Below are positions 41,643 to 48,988 of a stretch of 64,000 bases of DNA, in pieces. The notes below the pieces were generated by a model. It was not told the origin of the DNA, ran no database searches, and worked only from the letters and a program-made list of their open reading frames with translations. Position numbers and translations under genes: made by a program. Source of the stretch: Pseudomonas mendocina. GTDB lineage: Bacteria > Pseudomonadota > Gammaproteobacteria > Pseudomonadales > Pseudomonadaceae. Every line of letters starts with the position of its first letter. Within the stretch, counting starts at the first letter, position 1. The stretch lies in assembly GCA_037482215.1 (NCBI GenBank), contig CP148074.1, positions 1 through 64,000 of the forward strand. The letters run 5' to 3'.

Positions 41643-42001
41643 TGACTGTGCAAAATGAAGCGGTACTGCCCAAGAAGGCCAAGGGCGCACGTCCTTACTT
41701 CTTTGAAGACCCCACCCAAGACAAGCTCCTGGCCATGCTCATGGGGCTGGTGGGTGAAGTCTCGGTGTTGTCCGACCGCGTGGATACGCTTGAGCGCTTG
41801 CTGGTGAGCAAAGGCACGCTGCCAGAGGGTAGTGTGGACAGCTACGTGGCCGATGCGTCGGTCCGTGATCAGCGCGACGCCAAGCGTGAGCAACTGCTGC
41901 GCAACGTCCTGCGCATCATCGCTCAGGATCACGAGGACCCGGATGCAGGCAAGCCGAACGATGACTCCTATCTGTCGGTTGTGACCCAAGTCGAGCAGTA
42001 A
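41642..42001 (+). CDS. Small protein translationally coupled to the methyltransferase
   Basis: 119 residues, no signal peptide, no recognised family. The middle forms a predicted coiled coil (VGEVSVLSDRVDTLERLLVS) and the tail is acidic. The TAATG overlap with the methyltransferase stop suggests a fixed stoichiometry, perhaps as an accessory subunit or dimerisation partner. It ends operon B, followed by a strong terminator. Confidence 0.72.
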   Translation: MTVQNEAVLPKKAKGARPYFFEDPTQDKLLAMLMGLVGEVSVLSDRVDTLERLLVSKGTLPEGSVDSYVADASVRDQRDAKREQLLRNVLRIIAQDHEDPDAGKPNDDSYLSVVTQVEQ

Positions 42002-42017
42002 CCGCTCGTAGCAGTAC

Positions 42018-42066
42018 AAAGGCCGGCCTGATCAGTGTGTAGTCGATCAGGTCGGCCTTTTTGTTT
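42018..42066 (+). terminator. Terminator of operon B
   Basis: A 16-base inverted repeat (42018-42033 and 42045-42060, one mismatch) with a T run: a very stable hairpin. Confidence 0.9.
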
Positions 42067-42085
42067 TCAGGACGCGGCGCTCTGC

Positions 42086-42180
42086 TGTAGGAGCAGCTTT
42101 AGCCGCGAACAAGATTTTCAGCCAAACCACAGATGCTAGGTGGCTCACACAGGTGTTTTACGGATAAAGCCGTTCCCACA
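42086..42180. repeat. REP pair upstream of the RAYT gene
   Basis: TGTAGGAGCAGCTTTAGCCGCGAA-type element (42086-42110) and an inverted partner (42156-42180, ending AAAGCCGTTCCCACA). The spacer contains AGCCAAACC...GGTGGCTCAC, which recurs in the array downstream of the transposase. Confidence 0.85.
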
Positions 42181-42284
42181 AGGTGGGGTAGTTTTCCGTC
42201 GAAGCAGACTTTTCCTGTGTATTGCTTGCCCCTCCTCACTATCGAATAGCATCGTCTCGCTACCTTCCTGAAGGAGGACATGGA

Positions 42285-42749
42285 ATGTCCGCAGCTAACT
42301 ACTTTCACAGCCACAGCTTGCGCCGTGGGCGACATAGTGAGTTTGGTCGCATTTATCTGCTAACCGTTGCCGTTGATAAGCGTTTGCCGATATTGGCCAA
42401 TTTTGCAGTAGGGCGTTTATTGGTTGATGAATTGCGTTCTGCCACGGACCAAGGCGTGGTTGATTCATTGGCTTGGGTGATCATGCCGGATCATTGGCAT
42501 TGGTTGGTTTCATTAAGGGAGCCTGCCTTGGCGGTGTTGATGCAGCGTGTTAAAGGACGTAGCGCTCGCTTTATTAATCAAGCATTGGGTCGTCAGGGAC
42601 GTTTGTGGCAGACGGGGTATCACGAGCGGGCATTGCGCCGTGAGGAGGATGTTCAATCTGTAGCCCGTTATCTGGTGGCTAATCCTTTGAGGGCAGGTTT
42701 AGTCCAACATGTTGGTGAGTATCCGTTGTGGGATGCAGTTTGGCTTTAA
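42285..42749 (+). mobile_element. REP-associated tyrosine transposase (RAYT)
   Basis: 154-residue Y1/HUH transposase of the IS200-like family that processes REP sequences. The His-hydrophobic-His motif is in MPDHWHWLV. Downstream are VKGRSARFINQ and YLVANPLRAGLVQHVGEYPLWDAVW, typical of RAYTs. ATG at 42285 follows AAGGAGG with 7-base spacing. It is flanked on both sides by REP elements, the usual single-copy RAYT layout. It sits between operon B and the GntR regulator and is host-domesticated rather than a free insertion sequence. The gene itself appears intact. Confidence 0.9.
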
Positions 42750-42865
42750 TTGAGGATGAGTTGGGTGAGCCCGCTGCGGGTAACTATTGCGCCACGAATG
42801 AGATGCTTTAGCGGCGAACAACTAGTTGCAGCCAAACTGAAAAAGTTAAGCGGCCACTCGAGCGC

Positions 42866-43120
42866 TTTCACGGCTAAAGCCGTTCCCACAGGGTGCACGG
42901 CGCTTTGTTGTAGGAGTGGCTTTAGCCGCGAACAAGAGCTTGCAGCCAAACCGTAGAAGTTAGGTGGCTCACTCGGTCGCTTTCACGGCTAAAGCCGTTC
43001 CCACAGGGTGCGCGGTGCGTTGTTGTAGGAGCGGCTTTAGCCGCGAATAAGATTTTCAGCCAAACCGTAGAAGTTAGTTGGCTCACTCGGTCGCTTTCGC
43101 AGCTCAGGCTGCTTCCATAG
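42866..43120. repeat. Tandem REP array downstream of the RAYT gene
   Basis: Alternating inverted REP elements at 42866-42890, 42909-42932, 42981-43005 and 43024-43047, then a degenerate copy at about 43094-43120. Corresponding elements recur exactly 115 bases apart, so this is a tandem duplication of a 115-base unit. The array ends five bases from the stop of the GntR gene. Confidence 0.88.
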
Positions 43121-43124
43121 CGGT

Positions 43125-43778
43125 TCACTGCGACCGCATCAACCTCACCACCCAACGCAGGTGGGCGCTGAATGTGACCACGGCAGTGTGCGGGTCCCCT
43201 TCGAGTAAGGTTTCATGAATCTGCCGGTAGTTGTCCAGGTATCGTTCCCACGAGTCGCCCGGCACGATGTTGGCCAGAAACAATGAATAAAAGCGAACCT
43301 CGGGGCGGCGGTAGAACAGCTCAAGAAAACTATTGCCTGCCAAACCATGCAGTTTGACGTGGTACTGATACAGCGCTCGTACAAAGGCGAAGGGTTCGCG
43401 GGCATGGCCGGCTGTTTCAATTTCCTTGAAGGCCTCTACCAAAACGGCGTGATTATCCTGCTGCTTGAGCTTAGGCGCAGCGAGGCGAATACCTAACACC
43501 AGTATCGCTTCGGAAAACTCAAGAAACTCCACCAGGTCTTCGAGGCTGAGTTGGCGGATGCGGGCGCCACGGTTTGGCAGTAGCTCAACTACGCCGTCAC
43601 CTGCCAGCTTTTGCAGCGCCTCACGGATCGGTGCACGGCTGACATTGAATTGTTCTGCCAGATCAGCCGCAACCAGGCGCTGCCCTTGAGAAAAACGCCC
43701 CTCCATGATCCCTTCAAGAATGCCGTTAACTGCTTTATCAACTAACGAGCTTTCGGCGTCATCCCCGTTGTAGGTCAT
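43125..43778 (-). CDS. GntR-family regulator (FadR/FCD subfamily)
   Basis: 217 residues. The winged helix-turn-helix covers about residues 10-75 (ILEGIMEGRFSQGQRLVAAD, LAEQFNVSRAPIREALQKL). An all-helical FCD ligand domain spans 85-210 with candidate metal ligands (YQYHVKLHGLAGN, HETLL, SAHLRWV). FCD regulators usually respond to organic acids or pathway intermediates and repress catabolic genes. It is divergent from operon C, but the best candidate operators (TTGYATGCAA) flank the operon B promoter at 37925-37978. That link is inferred. It lies inside the catabolic cluster and is the cluster's only regulator in view. Confidence 0.88.
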   Translation of the reverse strand: MTYNGDDAESSLVDKAVNGILEGIMEGRFSQGQRLVAADLAEQFNVSRAPIREALQKLAGDGVVELLPNRGARIRQLSLEDLVEFLEFSEAILVLGIRLAAPKLKQQDNHAVLVEAFKEIETAGHAREPFAFVRALYQYHVKLHGLAGNSFLELFYRRPEVRFYSLFLANIVPGDSWERYLDNYRQIHETLLEGDPHTAVVTFSAHLRWVVRLMRSQ

Positions 43779-43883
43779 GTAATTATCTCTGGCAGTTGAA
43801 ATCTTGAAGGGGCGTATTCTCGCACATCCATTTTCACTTCAGCAGTGCTGTAGCGCGTCGCTGAAGTTGTCTGAGAGCAAGGC

Positions 43884-43915
43884 TATTTCAAACTGAAAAT
43901 TTGATTTCAGAGTGA
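43884..43915. promoter_or_regulatory. Shared upstream activator element, copy 3 (operon C)
   Basis: TTTCAGAGTGA at 43905-43915, centred 64 bases before the -24 GG. Read on the minus strand the whole element is TCACTCTGAAAT-N5-TTTCAGTTTGAAATA, almost the same as the operon D copy (N6, one base change). It contains the dyad CTGAAA-N6-TTTCAG. Confidence 0.6.
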
Positions 43916-43972
43916 GTTTAGATATGTGCATGATTTTATATAACTTGATGAAATTAATAGAGTTTTTGTTTG

Positions 43973-43988
43973 TGGCCTAATACTTGCT
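43973..43988 (+). promoter_or_regulatory. Sigma-54 promoter of operon C
   Basis: TGGCCTAATACTTGCT: GG (43974-43975) and GC (43986-43987) are 10 bases apart, and TTGCT fits the -12 region. The predicted start is near 43999, about 32 bases before the FMN reductase gene. Confidence 0.72.
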
Positions 43989-44030
43989 CTCTGGCGAAGA
44001 CAATAATTATTCGATGGATATATTCCAGTC

Positions 44031-44606
44031 ATGCCCGCCAGTGAAGTATTGATCGTTTCAGGCAGTCACTCAGCAGATAGCCAGTCAGCGCGTTTGGCTG
44101 AGTACCTTAAAAACCGCCTGATGGTCTTAGATATCAGCAGCGCTTGTGATGTAAAACTGCATGATTTGGGCAGCGATCCACTGCCGCTATGGCAGGAGGG
44201 CATGACCTACCCACATGCTGATGCTGTAGCTAATGCAGACGCCATTATCCTGATCTCCCCGGAGTGGCACGGCATGGCAACCCCCGCGCTGAAAAACTGG
44301 TTCCTGTTTATGGATCTGGACTGGTTGGCCCACAAGCCCGTCTTGTTGTGCGGCGTGTCGGGTGGCGCTGGTGGTCTTTATCCCGTGCTTTCATTCAAGA
44401 ATTTCCGCCCTAACTACATGCCGGACCACTTGGTGATCCGTGATGTGCAGGCTGTTGTCAGCGCAGATGAGGCGAGTCCTGAGATTATCAAGAGCCGCAA
44501 GCGTATCGATCACACATTGCTTCTGCTGCAGGCCTACATTCAGGGGTTCTCCTGTATTCGCAGCGCATTGCCGGAAAAGATTCCCGCCTTTCAATACGGC
44601 TTTTAA
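44031..44606 (+). CDS. NADPH-dependent FMN reductase-family flavoprotein
   Basis: 191 residues, flavodoxin-like fold. FMN-phosphate loop GSHSADSQSARLAEYL, then ISPEWHGMATPALKNWFLFM, matching the SPEY-x3-P-x2-LKN motif of this family, and GVSGGAGG. It most likely supplies reduced FMN to the RutA-like oxygenase 38 bases downstream, replacing RutF of the canonical rut system. First gene of operon C, with a sigma-54 promoter directly upstream. Confidence 0.85.
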   Translation: MPASEVLIVSGSHSADSQSARLAEYLKNRLMVLDISSACDVKLHDLGSDPLPLWQEGMTYPHADAVANADAIILISPEWHGMATPALKNWFLFMDLDWLAHKPVLLCGVSGGAGGLYPVLSFKNFRPNYMPDHLVIRDVQAVVSADEASPEIIKSRKRIDHTLLLLQAYIQGFSCIRSALPEKIPAFQYGF

Positions 44607-44644
44607 GAACAAGAACTACCGCTAATAACAAAGAGGGTGCGTTA

Positions 44645-45703
44645 ATGAAGTTCGGTATTTTTCTCCCCAACGGCAGCAACGGATACATTCCTTCGAAAGG
44701 AAGTCCGGTGTATCTGCCCACCTTTGAGCACAACAAGCAAATCACCCTGGAAGCTGAGCGCCAGGGCCTCGATTTTGTTTTGTCGATGATGAAGTTCAAA
44801 GGCTTCGGGGGTGAAACCGGATACTGGGATTCCTGCCTTGAAACCTTCACGCTGATGGCAGGCCTGGCAGCGGTGACTGACCGTATTGGTCTGTTCCCAA
44901 CCGTGACTGTTCTGGCACGTCATCCGGCGGTTGTAGCGCGCATGGTGGCTACCATTGACGACATCAGTGGCGGTCGTTGTGGCCTTAACGTGGTGACGGG
45001 CTGGAACCGTCCTGAATACACCCAAATGGGTGTGTGGCCGGGCGATGATTACTACGGTCGTCGTTATGAGTTCGCAGCTGACTACCTGTCACTGGTGAAG
45101 AAGTTCTGGACCGAAGAGTCGGTCACTTACAAGAGCCCGTTCTTCGATGTGAAGGATTGCGTGGTCAATCCACGTCCGGGTCGCCAGATTCCAATCGTAT
45201 GCGCGGGCCAATCCCCGGCTGGTCTGGCGTTCACGGCTCAGCACGGTGATCACAGCTTCATCATGGCGGAGAAATCTGCGCTGAAATCTGCTTGCGATCT
45301 GATGCGCAGTGAAGCATCTAAAACCGGTCGCAAAGTTGGTATTTATGCACTGTTCCAGCTGGTGCTGGCCGAGACCGATGCTGAAGCGCAGGCGCAATGT
45401 GAAGCCATTGTTGCGGGTGCTGATCAGGGTGCAATTGCCAATATTCTGGCCAGTGCGGCGCTGGACTCCAATCCAGGTGGTACCGCTGACCGCATGCTGA
45501 CCGGCCTTGAGCGTAACTTTGAAGACGGCAACCTGGCCTTTATGGGAATGCCGGTTATCCACGGCTCGCCTGCAACGGTTGCCAGCAAAATCGACGATAT
45601 TGCCGCTGAGACTGGCGTGGACGGCATCCTGTTCAGCATCCCTGACTTTGTTCCGAGCATTCGTATGTTCGGTGAAAAAGTGATGCCAAAACTGACCTGC
45701 TAA
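44645..45703 (+). CDS. RutA-like luciferase-family flavin oxygenase
   Basis: 352 residues. Strongly similar to RutA (pyrimidine oxygenase), which uses FMNH2 and O2 to cleave the ring amide of uracil. Shared blocks include MKFGIFLPNGSNGYI, PTFEHNKQI, FVLSMMKFKGFGG, SFTLMAGLAAVT (here TFTLMAGLAAVT), VVTGWNRPEYTQMGVWPGDDYYGRRY and CAGQSPAGLAF. Key RutA segments are kept but other rut genes are absent; partners are different (HyuAB and an isochorismatase-type amidase in operon D). It probably opens a lactam or imide-like ring or oxidises an amide. The ring substrate is not predictable. Confidence 0.88.
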   Translation: MKFGIFLPNGSNGYIPSKGSPVYLPTFEHNKQITLEAERQGLDFVLSMMKFKGFGGETGYWDSCLETFTLMAGLAAVTDRIGLFPTVTVLARHPAVVARMVATIDDISGGRCGLNVVTGWNRPEYTQMGVWPGDDYYGRRYEFAADYLSLVKKFWTEESVTYKSPFFDVKDCVVNPRPGRQIPIVCAGQSPAGLAFTAQHGDHSFIMAEKSALKSACDLMRSEASKTGRKVGIYALFQLVLAETDAEAQAQCEAIVAGADQGAIANILASAALDSNPGGTADRMLTGLERNFEDGNLAFMGMPVIHGSPATVASKIDDIAAETGVDGILFSIPDFVPSIRMFGEKVMPKLTC

Positions 45704-45716
45704 TCGACAGCCAGAC

Positions 45717-45736
45717 GCGGGGCTTTCGGGCCCCGC
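45717..45736 (+). terminator. Hairpin after the RutA-like gene
   Basis: GCGGGGC-TTTCGG-GCCCCGC without a T run, 27 bases before the exporter gene. More likely an mRNA-processing or attenuating hairpin than a full terminator. Confidence 0.45.
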
Positions 45737-45763
45737 AGTACCGTTTTGGGAGTGAGTTACCCT

Positions 45764-46624
45764 ATGCCGTTCCACTTGCTGCTGTGTGCCGTTATTCCAC
45801 CAATATTGTGGGGAACCACTTACTGGCTCACCACTGAAGTTCTGTGGACGGAGCGTCCGCTCACCACGGCGATGATTCGTTTGTTGGTGCCTGGTCTGAT
45901 TCTGCTTTGTCTGGTGCGTTATTGGCCGCGTCCGCAGCACTGGCGGCCGTTGTTGGTCGTCAGCTTGTTGTGCATGGGGTTGATGCATGCCTGCCTGTTC
46001 TACAGCGCGTCACGCTTAGCGGGGCCACTGGCTGCCTTGTTGGTGTGTACTCAGCCACTGCTGGTATGGATGTTGGCCTGGGTACTATTCAGGCAGCGCA
46101 CCAGTTGGATTATTAGCTGTGGTGCAATTCTGGGGTTCTTTGGCATCACGCTGGTACTGATCGCGCCAAGCCGTATGCACTGGGACATGCCAGCGGCCAT
46201 TGCAGCACTGTTGGCATCTGCCAGCATGGGCCTGGGTACGTTGTTGATGAAACGCTGGAAGTTGGACATCCCACCTTTGCCATTCGTGGGTTGGCAGCTC
46301 CTGCTCGGTGGTCTGATGGTGCTGCCGTTTGCTGGCTGGTTTGAATTTCCATTGCCAATGCCAACGCTGAAAGAGGCGTCTGGTTATGCCTTCCTAACGT
46401 TGATGGGGACGTTGCTGCCCTACTACCTGTGGTTTAAGGCACTGCCGCGGCTCGATCCGGTGCAGTTATCCGTCTTCATCTTGCTGAGCCCGCTGACGGC
46501 GATCTGTATTGGCTTTTTACTGCTGGGCCAAGCACTCACGTTGTGGCAGGTCATCGGTGCAGTCGTGGTGTTCGCCGGCATCTTAATTAGCCAGTTAAAA
46601 GTGCCTGCTCCGGCTCGTCAGTAA
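45764..46624 (+). CDS. EamA/DMT-family transporter
   Basis: 286 residues, ten predicted membrane helices in two EamA repeats of five. The first starts PPILWGTTYWLTTEVL, a hallmark of the family. DMT proteins mostly export amino acids, metabolites or toxic intermediates. ATG at 45764 is chosen because GGGAG lies 11 bases upstream; a TTG at 45746 is in frame. Third gene of operon C, so a pathway substrate or by-product is the likely cargo. Terminator follows. Confidence 0.85.
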   Translation: MPFHLLLCAVIPPILWGTTYWLTTEVLWTERPLTTAMIRLLVPGLILLCLVRYWPRPQHWRPLLVVSLLCMGLMHACLFYSASRLAGPLAALLVCTQPLLVWMLAWVLFRQRTSWIISCGAILGFFGITLVLIAPSRMHWDMPAAIAALLASASMGLGTLLMKRWKLDIPPLPFVGWQLLLGGLMVLPFAGWFEFPLPMPTLKEASGYAFLTLMGTLLPYYLWFKALPRLDPVQLSVFILLSPLTAICIGFLLLGQALTLWQVIGAVVVFAGILISQLKVPAPARQ

Positions 46625-46637
46625 CACAGTTTTCCCA

Positions 46638-46688
46638 CCCTGCCAGCGCGCTCGCTGTTCCCCATGACAGAGGCTGGCAGGGCTTTTT
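46638..46688. terminator. Terminator between convergent DMT and phosphatase genes
   Basis: CCCTGCCAGC (46638-46647) pairs with GCTGGCAGGG (46673-46682), followed by TTTTT on the plus strand. Confidence 0.78.
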
Positions 46689-46693
46689 ACACA

Positions 46694-47395
46694 TTAGGAT
46701 GGGTGATTGGTAGCGCCCGTTTTGCGTTCAAGTGCTTCAAGCGCAACAGTCCAGTCGTTAGCGTCGAGAAAACCCAAGACATCGAGTGAGTCGGGCTCAG
46801 CTGTTTCTGTGAAGAACAGTGAGGTGCCATAGGCCGGACGTTCACTGTCATAACCCAGCGCTTGCTCGAACTTTGAAATGCAGCTGCTGTGGGTAACCAG
46901 AATCAGGTTTTTACCCGGTGCTTTGTACTTAAGGGCATCTTCCAGCATGTTTTCCCGGCACTTAAACAGCCAATCTTTGTCGGTGCCTGCGTCGTCAAAC
47001 ACGATGGACTCGGTTTGGGCCGTGCGGGTCAGTGGGCTGTTATAGATATCGGCATTATCCAGGCCGAGCTGGTTGAAGCTTTCGGCCAGATCGTGCCCGA
47101 CAGAAACTGATCTTGAGGTGACACCCTCATTACCCTGCAGGCAGGGATAGTCTTCCTTGTCGCAGCGCTCCAGATGCCGGAGCAAAACAATCACGTTACC
47201 GTCTTCCCACTGGTCCAGCAGGTACGGTAATTCGTGCTTGTTGCTCTCGGACAGGTCTTCGATTTCTTCAGGATGAAAAATGACTGCGCTTGTGCAGGCC
47301 ATAACCAATACAGCTGTTAGGCCTAGCAGTGCGTGCTTGCGCTGGCGCGGGGTTAAACGTTGGCGCAGGCGGCTTAACAGGGGAACCTCAAACAT
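46694..47395 (-). CDS. Membrane-anchored histidine phosphatase
   Basis: 233 residues. After a basic N-terminus (LRQRLTPRQRKHA) a hydrophobic stretch LLGLTAVLVMAC ends in a possible lipobox, so the protein is membrane-anchored or a lipoprotein facing the periplasm. The histidine-phosphatase motif LLRHLERCD has R73 and catalytic H74; the second catalytic region is LVTHSSC near residue 172. It resembles the LPS-core heptose phosphatase (PmrG/Ais) branch, but the substrate is uncertain. ATG at 47395 has GGAG 6 bases upstream. It appears unrelated to the catabolic operons around it. Confidence 0.8.
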   Translation of the reverse strand: MFEVPLLSRLRQRLTPRQRKHALLGLTAVLVMACTSAVIFHPEEIEDLSESNKHELPYLLDQWEDGNVIVLLRHLERCDKEDYPCLQGNEGVTSRSVSVGHDLAESFNQLGLDNADIYNSPLTRTAQTESIVFDDAGTDKDWLFKCRENMLEDALKYKAPGKNLILVTHSSCISKFEQALGYDSERPAYGTSLFFTETAEPDSLDVLGFLDANDWTVALEALERKTGATNHPS

Positions 47396-47538
47396 CATGT
47401 ACTCCACAATCTTTTGGTGCGCGGGCTAGCGCAGCGAGGGTTCATAGAACTCCCGAACCGTAAAAAGTTGCGTACTAGTACGGGAAAAATATTGAGGAAT
47501 TATTAAGGCGGCGATTTTTGTAGCGCCAAGGGCTGCCT

Positions 47539-47560
47539 GCTGCCCTGATGTTGGGGCAGC
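47539..47560 (-). terminator. Possible terminator after the acetyltransferase gene
   Basis: GCTGCCC (47539-47545) pairs with GGGCAGC (47554-47560), 19 bases beyond the stop on the minus strand; no T run. Confidence 0.4.
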
Positions 47561-47578
47561 CTGATTAAGCCTTAAGGG

Positions 47579-48454
47579 TTACTTCAACAGACCAGCCACT
47601 TTGGTTGCCAGTGCTTGGTAATCCACATGCCCCGAAGCCATGTTCAGGTGTGTTTCGAAGAAGTTTTTAAAGTCCTCAGGGGTTTCCAGGACCTGTTGCG
47701 TGGTGCCTTCACGGCTGTGGATTTTTACGGTGTTGTCCATCAGGTTGATACGGGCATTTGGGGTGGCCAACGCCATAAGCAGGTGCTGAGTGAAGAGTGA
47801 GTCAGGAGAGGTTGAGATGTACCAGTTAGCGACTTTCACATCGTTTGTGGCTACTGGTTGTTCGGGGTCGAACGCGTAGAGGTTGATCCACTCGCCCAGT
47901 ACCTTGGCCTGAAGCATAAAACGCATGCCCGTCAGGGTGTCGGGGTTGAGGCCGCTAGCGTCAGCTGGGATGAGGCGGTACGGCTCGTGAGGTGTTTCCT
48001 GTATTTGGCCAATACGGCTCAGAGACAGTGGCGCGGTTGGGCTCATGCCGCCGAAGTTGGGATCGTAGAGGTAGTTTTCGCCCTCTATGCTCACAACGGT
48101 GACGAGGTGAGATTGGGCTGGGGTCTCTTCTGGTGTGGTCATGAAGTACACGCGCCCCAGGCGATTTATGGCGTTGTAGCCCAGGCTGCTGAGGGCTTGT
48201 TGGATCAGCAGGCTGTGTTCAAAACAGTAGCCCTCGCGCTGTTGCAGCAGCAATTTGTTTTGCAGGTGTTCACTGTCCAGCGGCACAGCCTCTCCCATAA
48301 AGGAAGCGGTGTTGCCGAACGGGATGTGAGTGGCATGTAGGAACAGCAACGTTTGCAGGGTACTCAACGTGGGTGAGAAGTTGTCGTGGAAGCCAATTCT
48401 GGCCAGATAGCGCTCAGCCAGTGTGTGGTCTGTACCTGCATATACGTTGTTCAT
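47579..48454 (-). CDS. Arylamine N-acetyltransferase
   Basis: 291 residues, NAT family. The catalytic triad is C77 in REGYCFEHS, H116 in QSHLVTV and D131 in YLYDPNFGG. It transfers acetyl (or another acyl) groups from CoA to arylamines, hydrazines or heterocyclic amines. Its location next to the sigma-54 operon D hints that the catabolised compound or an intermediate carries an aromatic amine, but the gene has its own opposite orientation and may be independent. ATG at 48454 with a poor ribosome binding site. Confidence 0.9.
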   Translation of the reverse strand: MNNVYAGTDHTLAERYLARIGFHDNFSPTLSTLQTLLFLHATHIPFGNTASFMGEAVPLDSEHLQNKLLLQQREGYCFEHSLLIQQALSSLGYNAINRLGRVYFMTTPEETPAQSHLVTVVSIEGENYLYDPNFGGMSPTAPLSLSRIGQIQETPHEPYRLIPADASGLNPDTLTGMRFMLQAKVLGEWINLYAFDPEQPVATNDVKVANWYISTSPDSLFTQHLLMALATPNARINLMDNTVKIHSREGTTQQVLETPEDFKNFFETHLNMASGHVDYQALATKVAGLLK

Positions 48455-48810
48455 GATCTGCGCTCTGTGGGTGGCCCAGTTCAGGGTTAAACCTGACGGC
48501 GTGCTCAGAATGGAACTGTGAGGGGTAAATTAAAGTTGCGGTCTGCGAAGTTCAATTGAGACTTTATGCCAGTTAAAGCGTTCTTCGTTGCCATTATCTT
48601 AACCGCCTTAACGGTGTGCATTGTCGCTTTACAAACGCGCCCATGAGCAACTTTCCGATCACCGCGCACAGTGGCTGTCACCTTCACTCTCCTGCTTAGA
48701 CGTTGCGCCCTCAATTCAATTCAGTGGCAGCGCTTTTCGCTCGCTCTGGCCTGCTCTTGCATGCGACCTGCGTTGCATATGCGGGGTGTGCAGTTTTTCA
48801 GGTATTGCAG

Positions 48811-48843
48811 TCACTCTGAAATTCATCCTTTCAGCTTGAAATA
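48811..48843. promoter_or_regulatory. Shared upstream activator element, copy 2 (operon D)
   Basis: TCACTCTGAAA (48811-48821) is the exact reverse complement of TTTCAGAGTGA found at operons A and C. The extended match to operon C is TCACTCTGAAAT-N6-TTTCAGCTTGAAATA. Its core is centred 114 bases before the -24 GG. Confidence 0.6.
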
Positions 48844-48898
48844 AAGCCTGCAAGAGAAGGTTTTTTTCTGATTCTTGTACGGCAAAAAAATTCATATA

Positions 48899-48911
48899 AA
48901 TCAGTTGGTTA
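48899..48911 (+). promoter_or_regulatory. IHF-like site of operon D
   Basis: AATCAG-TTGG-TTA matches WATCAANNNNTTR with one mismatch. It overlaps TTCATATAAATCA (48891-48903), the same 13-mer as at 32227-32239, placed comparably before the promoter. Confidence 0.45.
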
Positions 48912-48928
48912 AATGAATAAAGAAAAGT

Positions 48929-48944
48929 TGGCAATGCAATTGCA
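48929..48944 (+). promoter_or_regulatory. Sigma-54 promoter of operon D
   Basis: TGGCAATGCAATTGCA: GG (48930-48931) and GC (48942-48943) 10 bases apart, with TTGCA at -12. The predicted start near 48955 leaves a 34-base leader. Confidence 0.78.
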
Positions 48945-48988
48945 ATGGCTTGCTCAGAACCACCAGTCTCATCAATAAGAGAAACAAT

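Larger units (their letters stand above)
48455..48988. other. 534-base control region between the NAT gene and operon D
   Basis: No convincing gene. It holds the activator element (48811-48843), IHF-like site (48899-48911) and sigma-54 promoter (48929-48944) of operon D. The rest includes the divergent NAT promoter. About 300 bases at 48500-48800 remain unexplained. Confidence 0.7.

Noticed and set aside
42866..43120. CRISPR array
   Set aside because: Repeats alternate in orientation, match the REP family and flank a RAYT gene; there are no unique spacers of constant length and no cas genes.
48621..48839. Small plus-strand frame in the operon D control region
   Set aside because: No ribosome binding site, unnatural composition, and it overlaps the conserved activator element.
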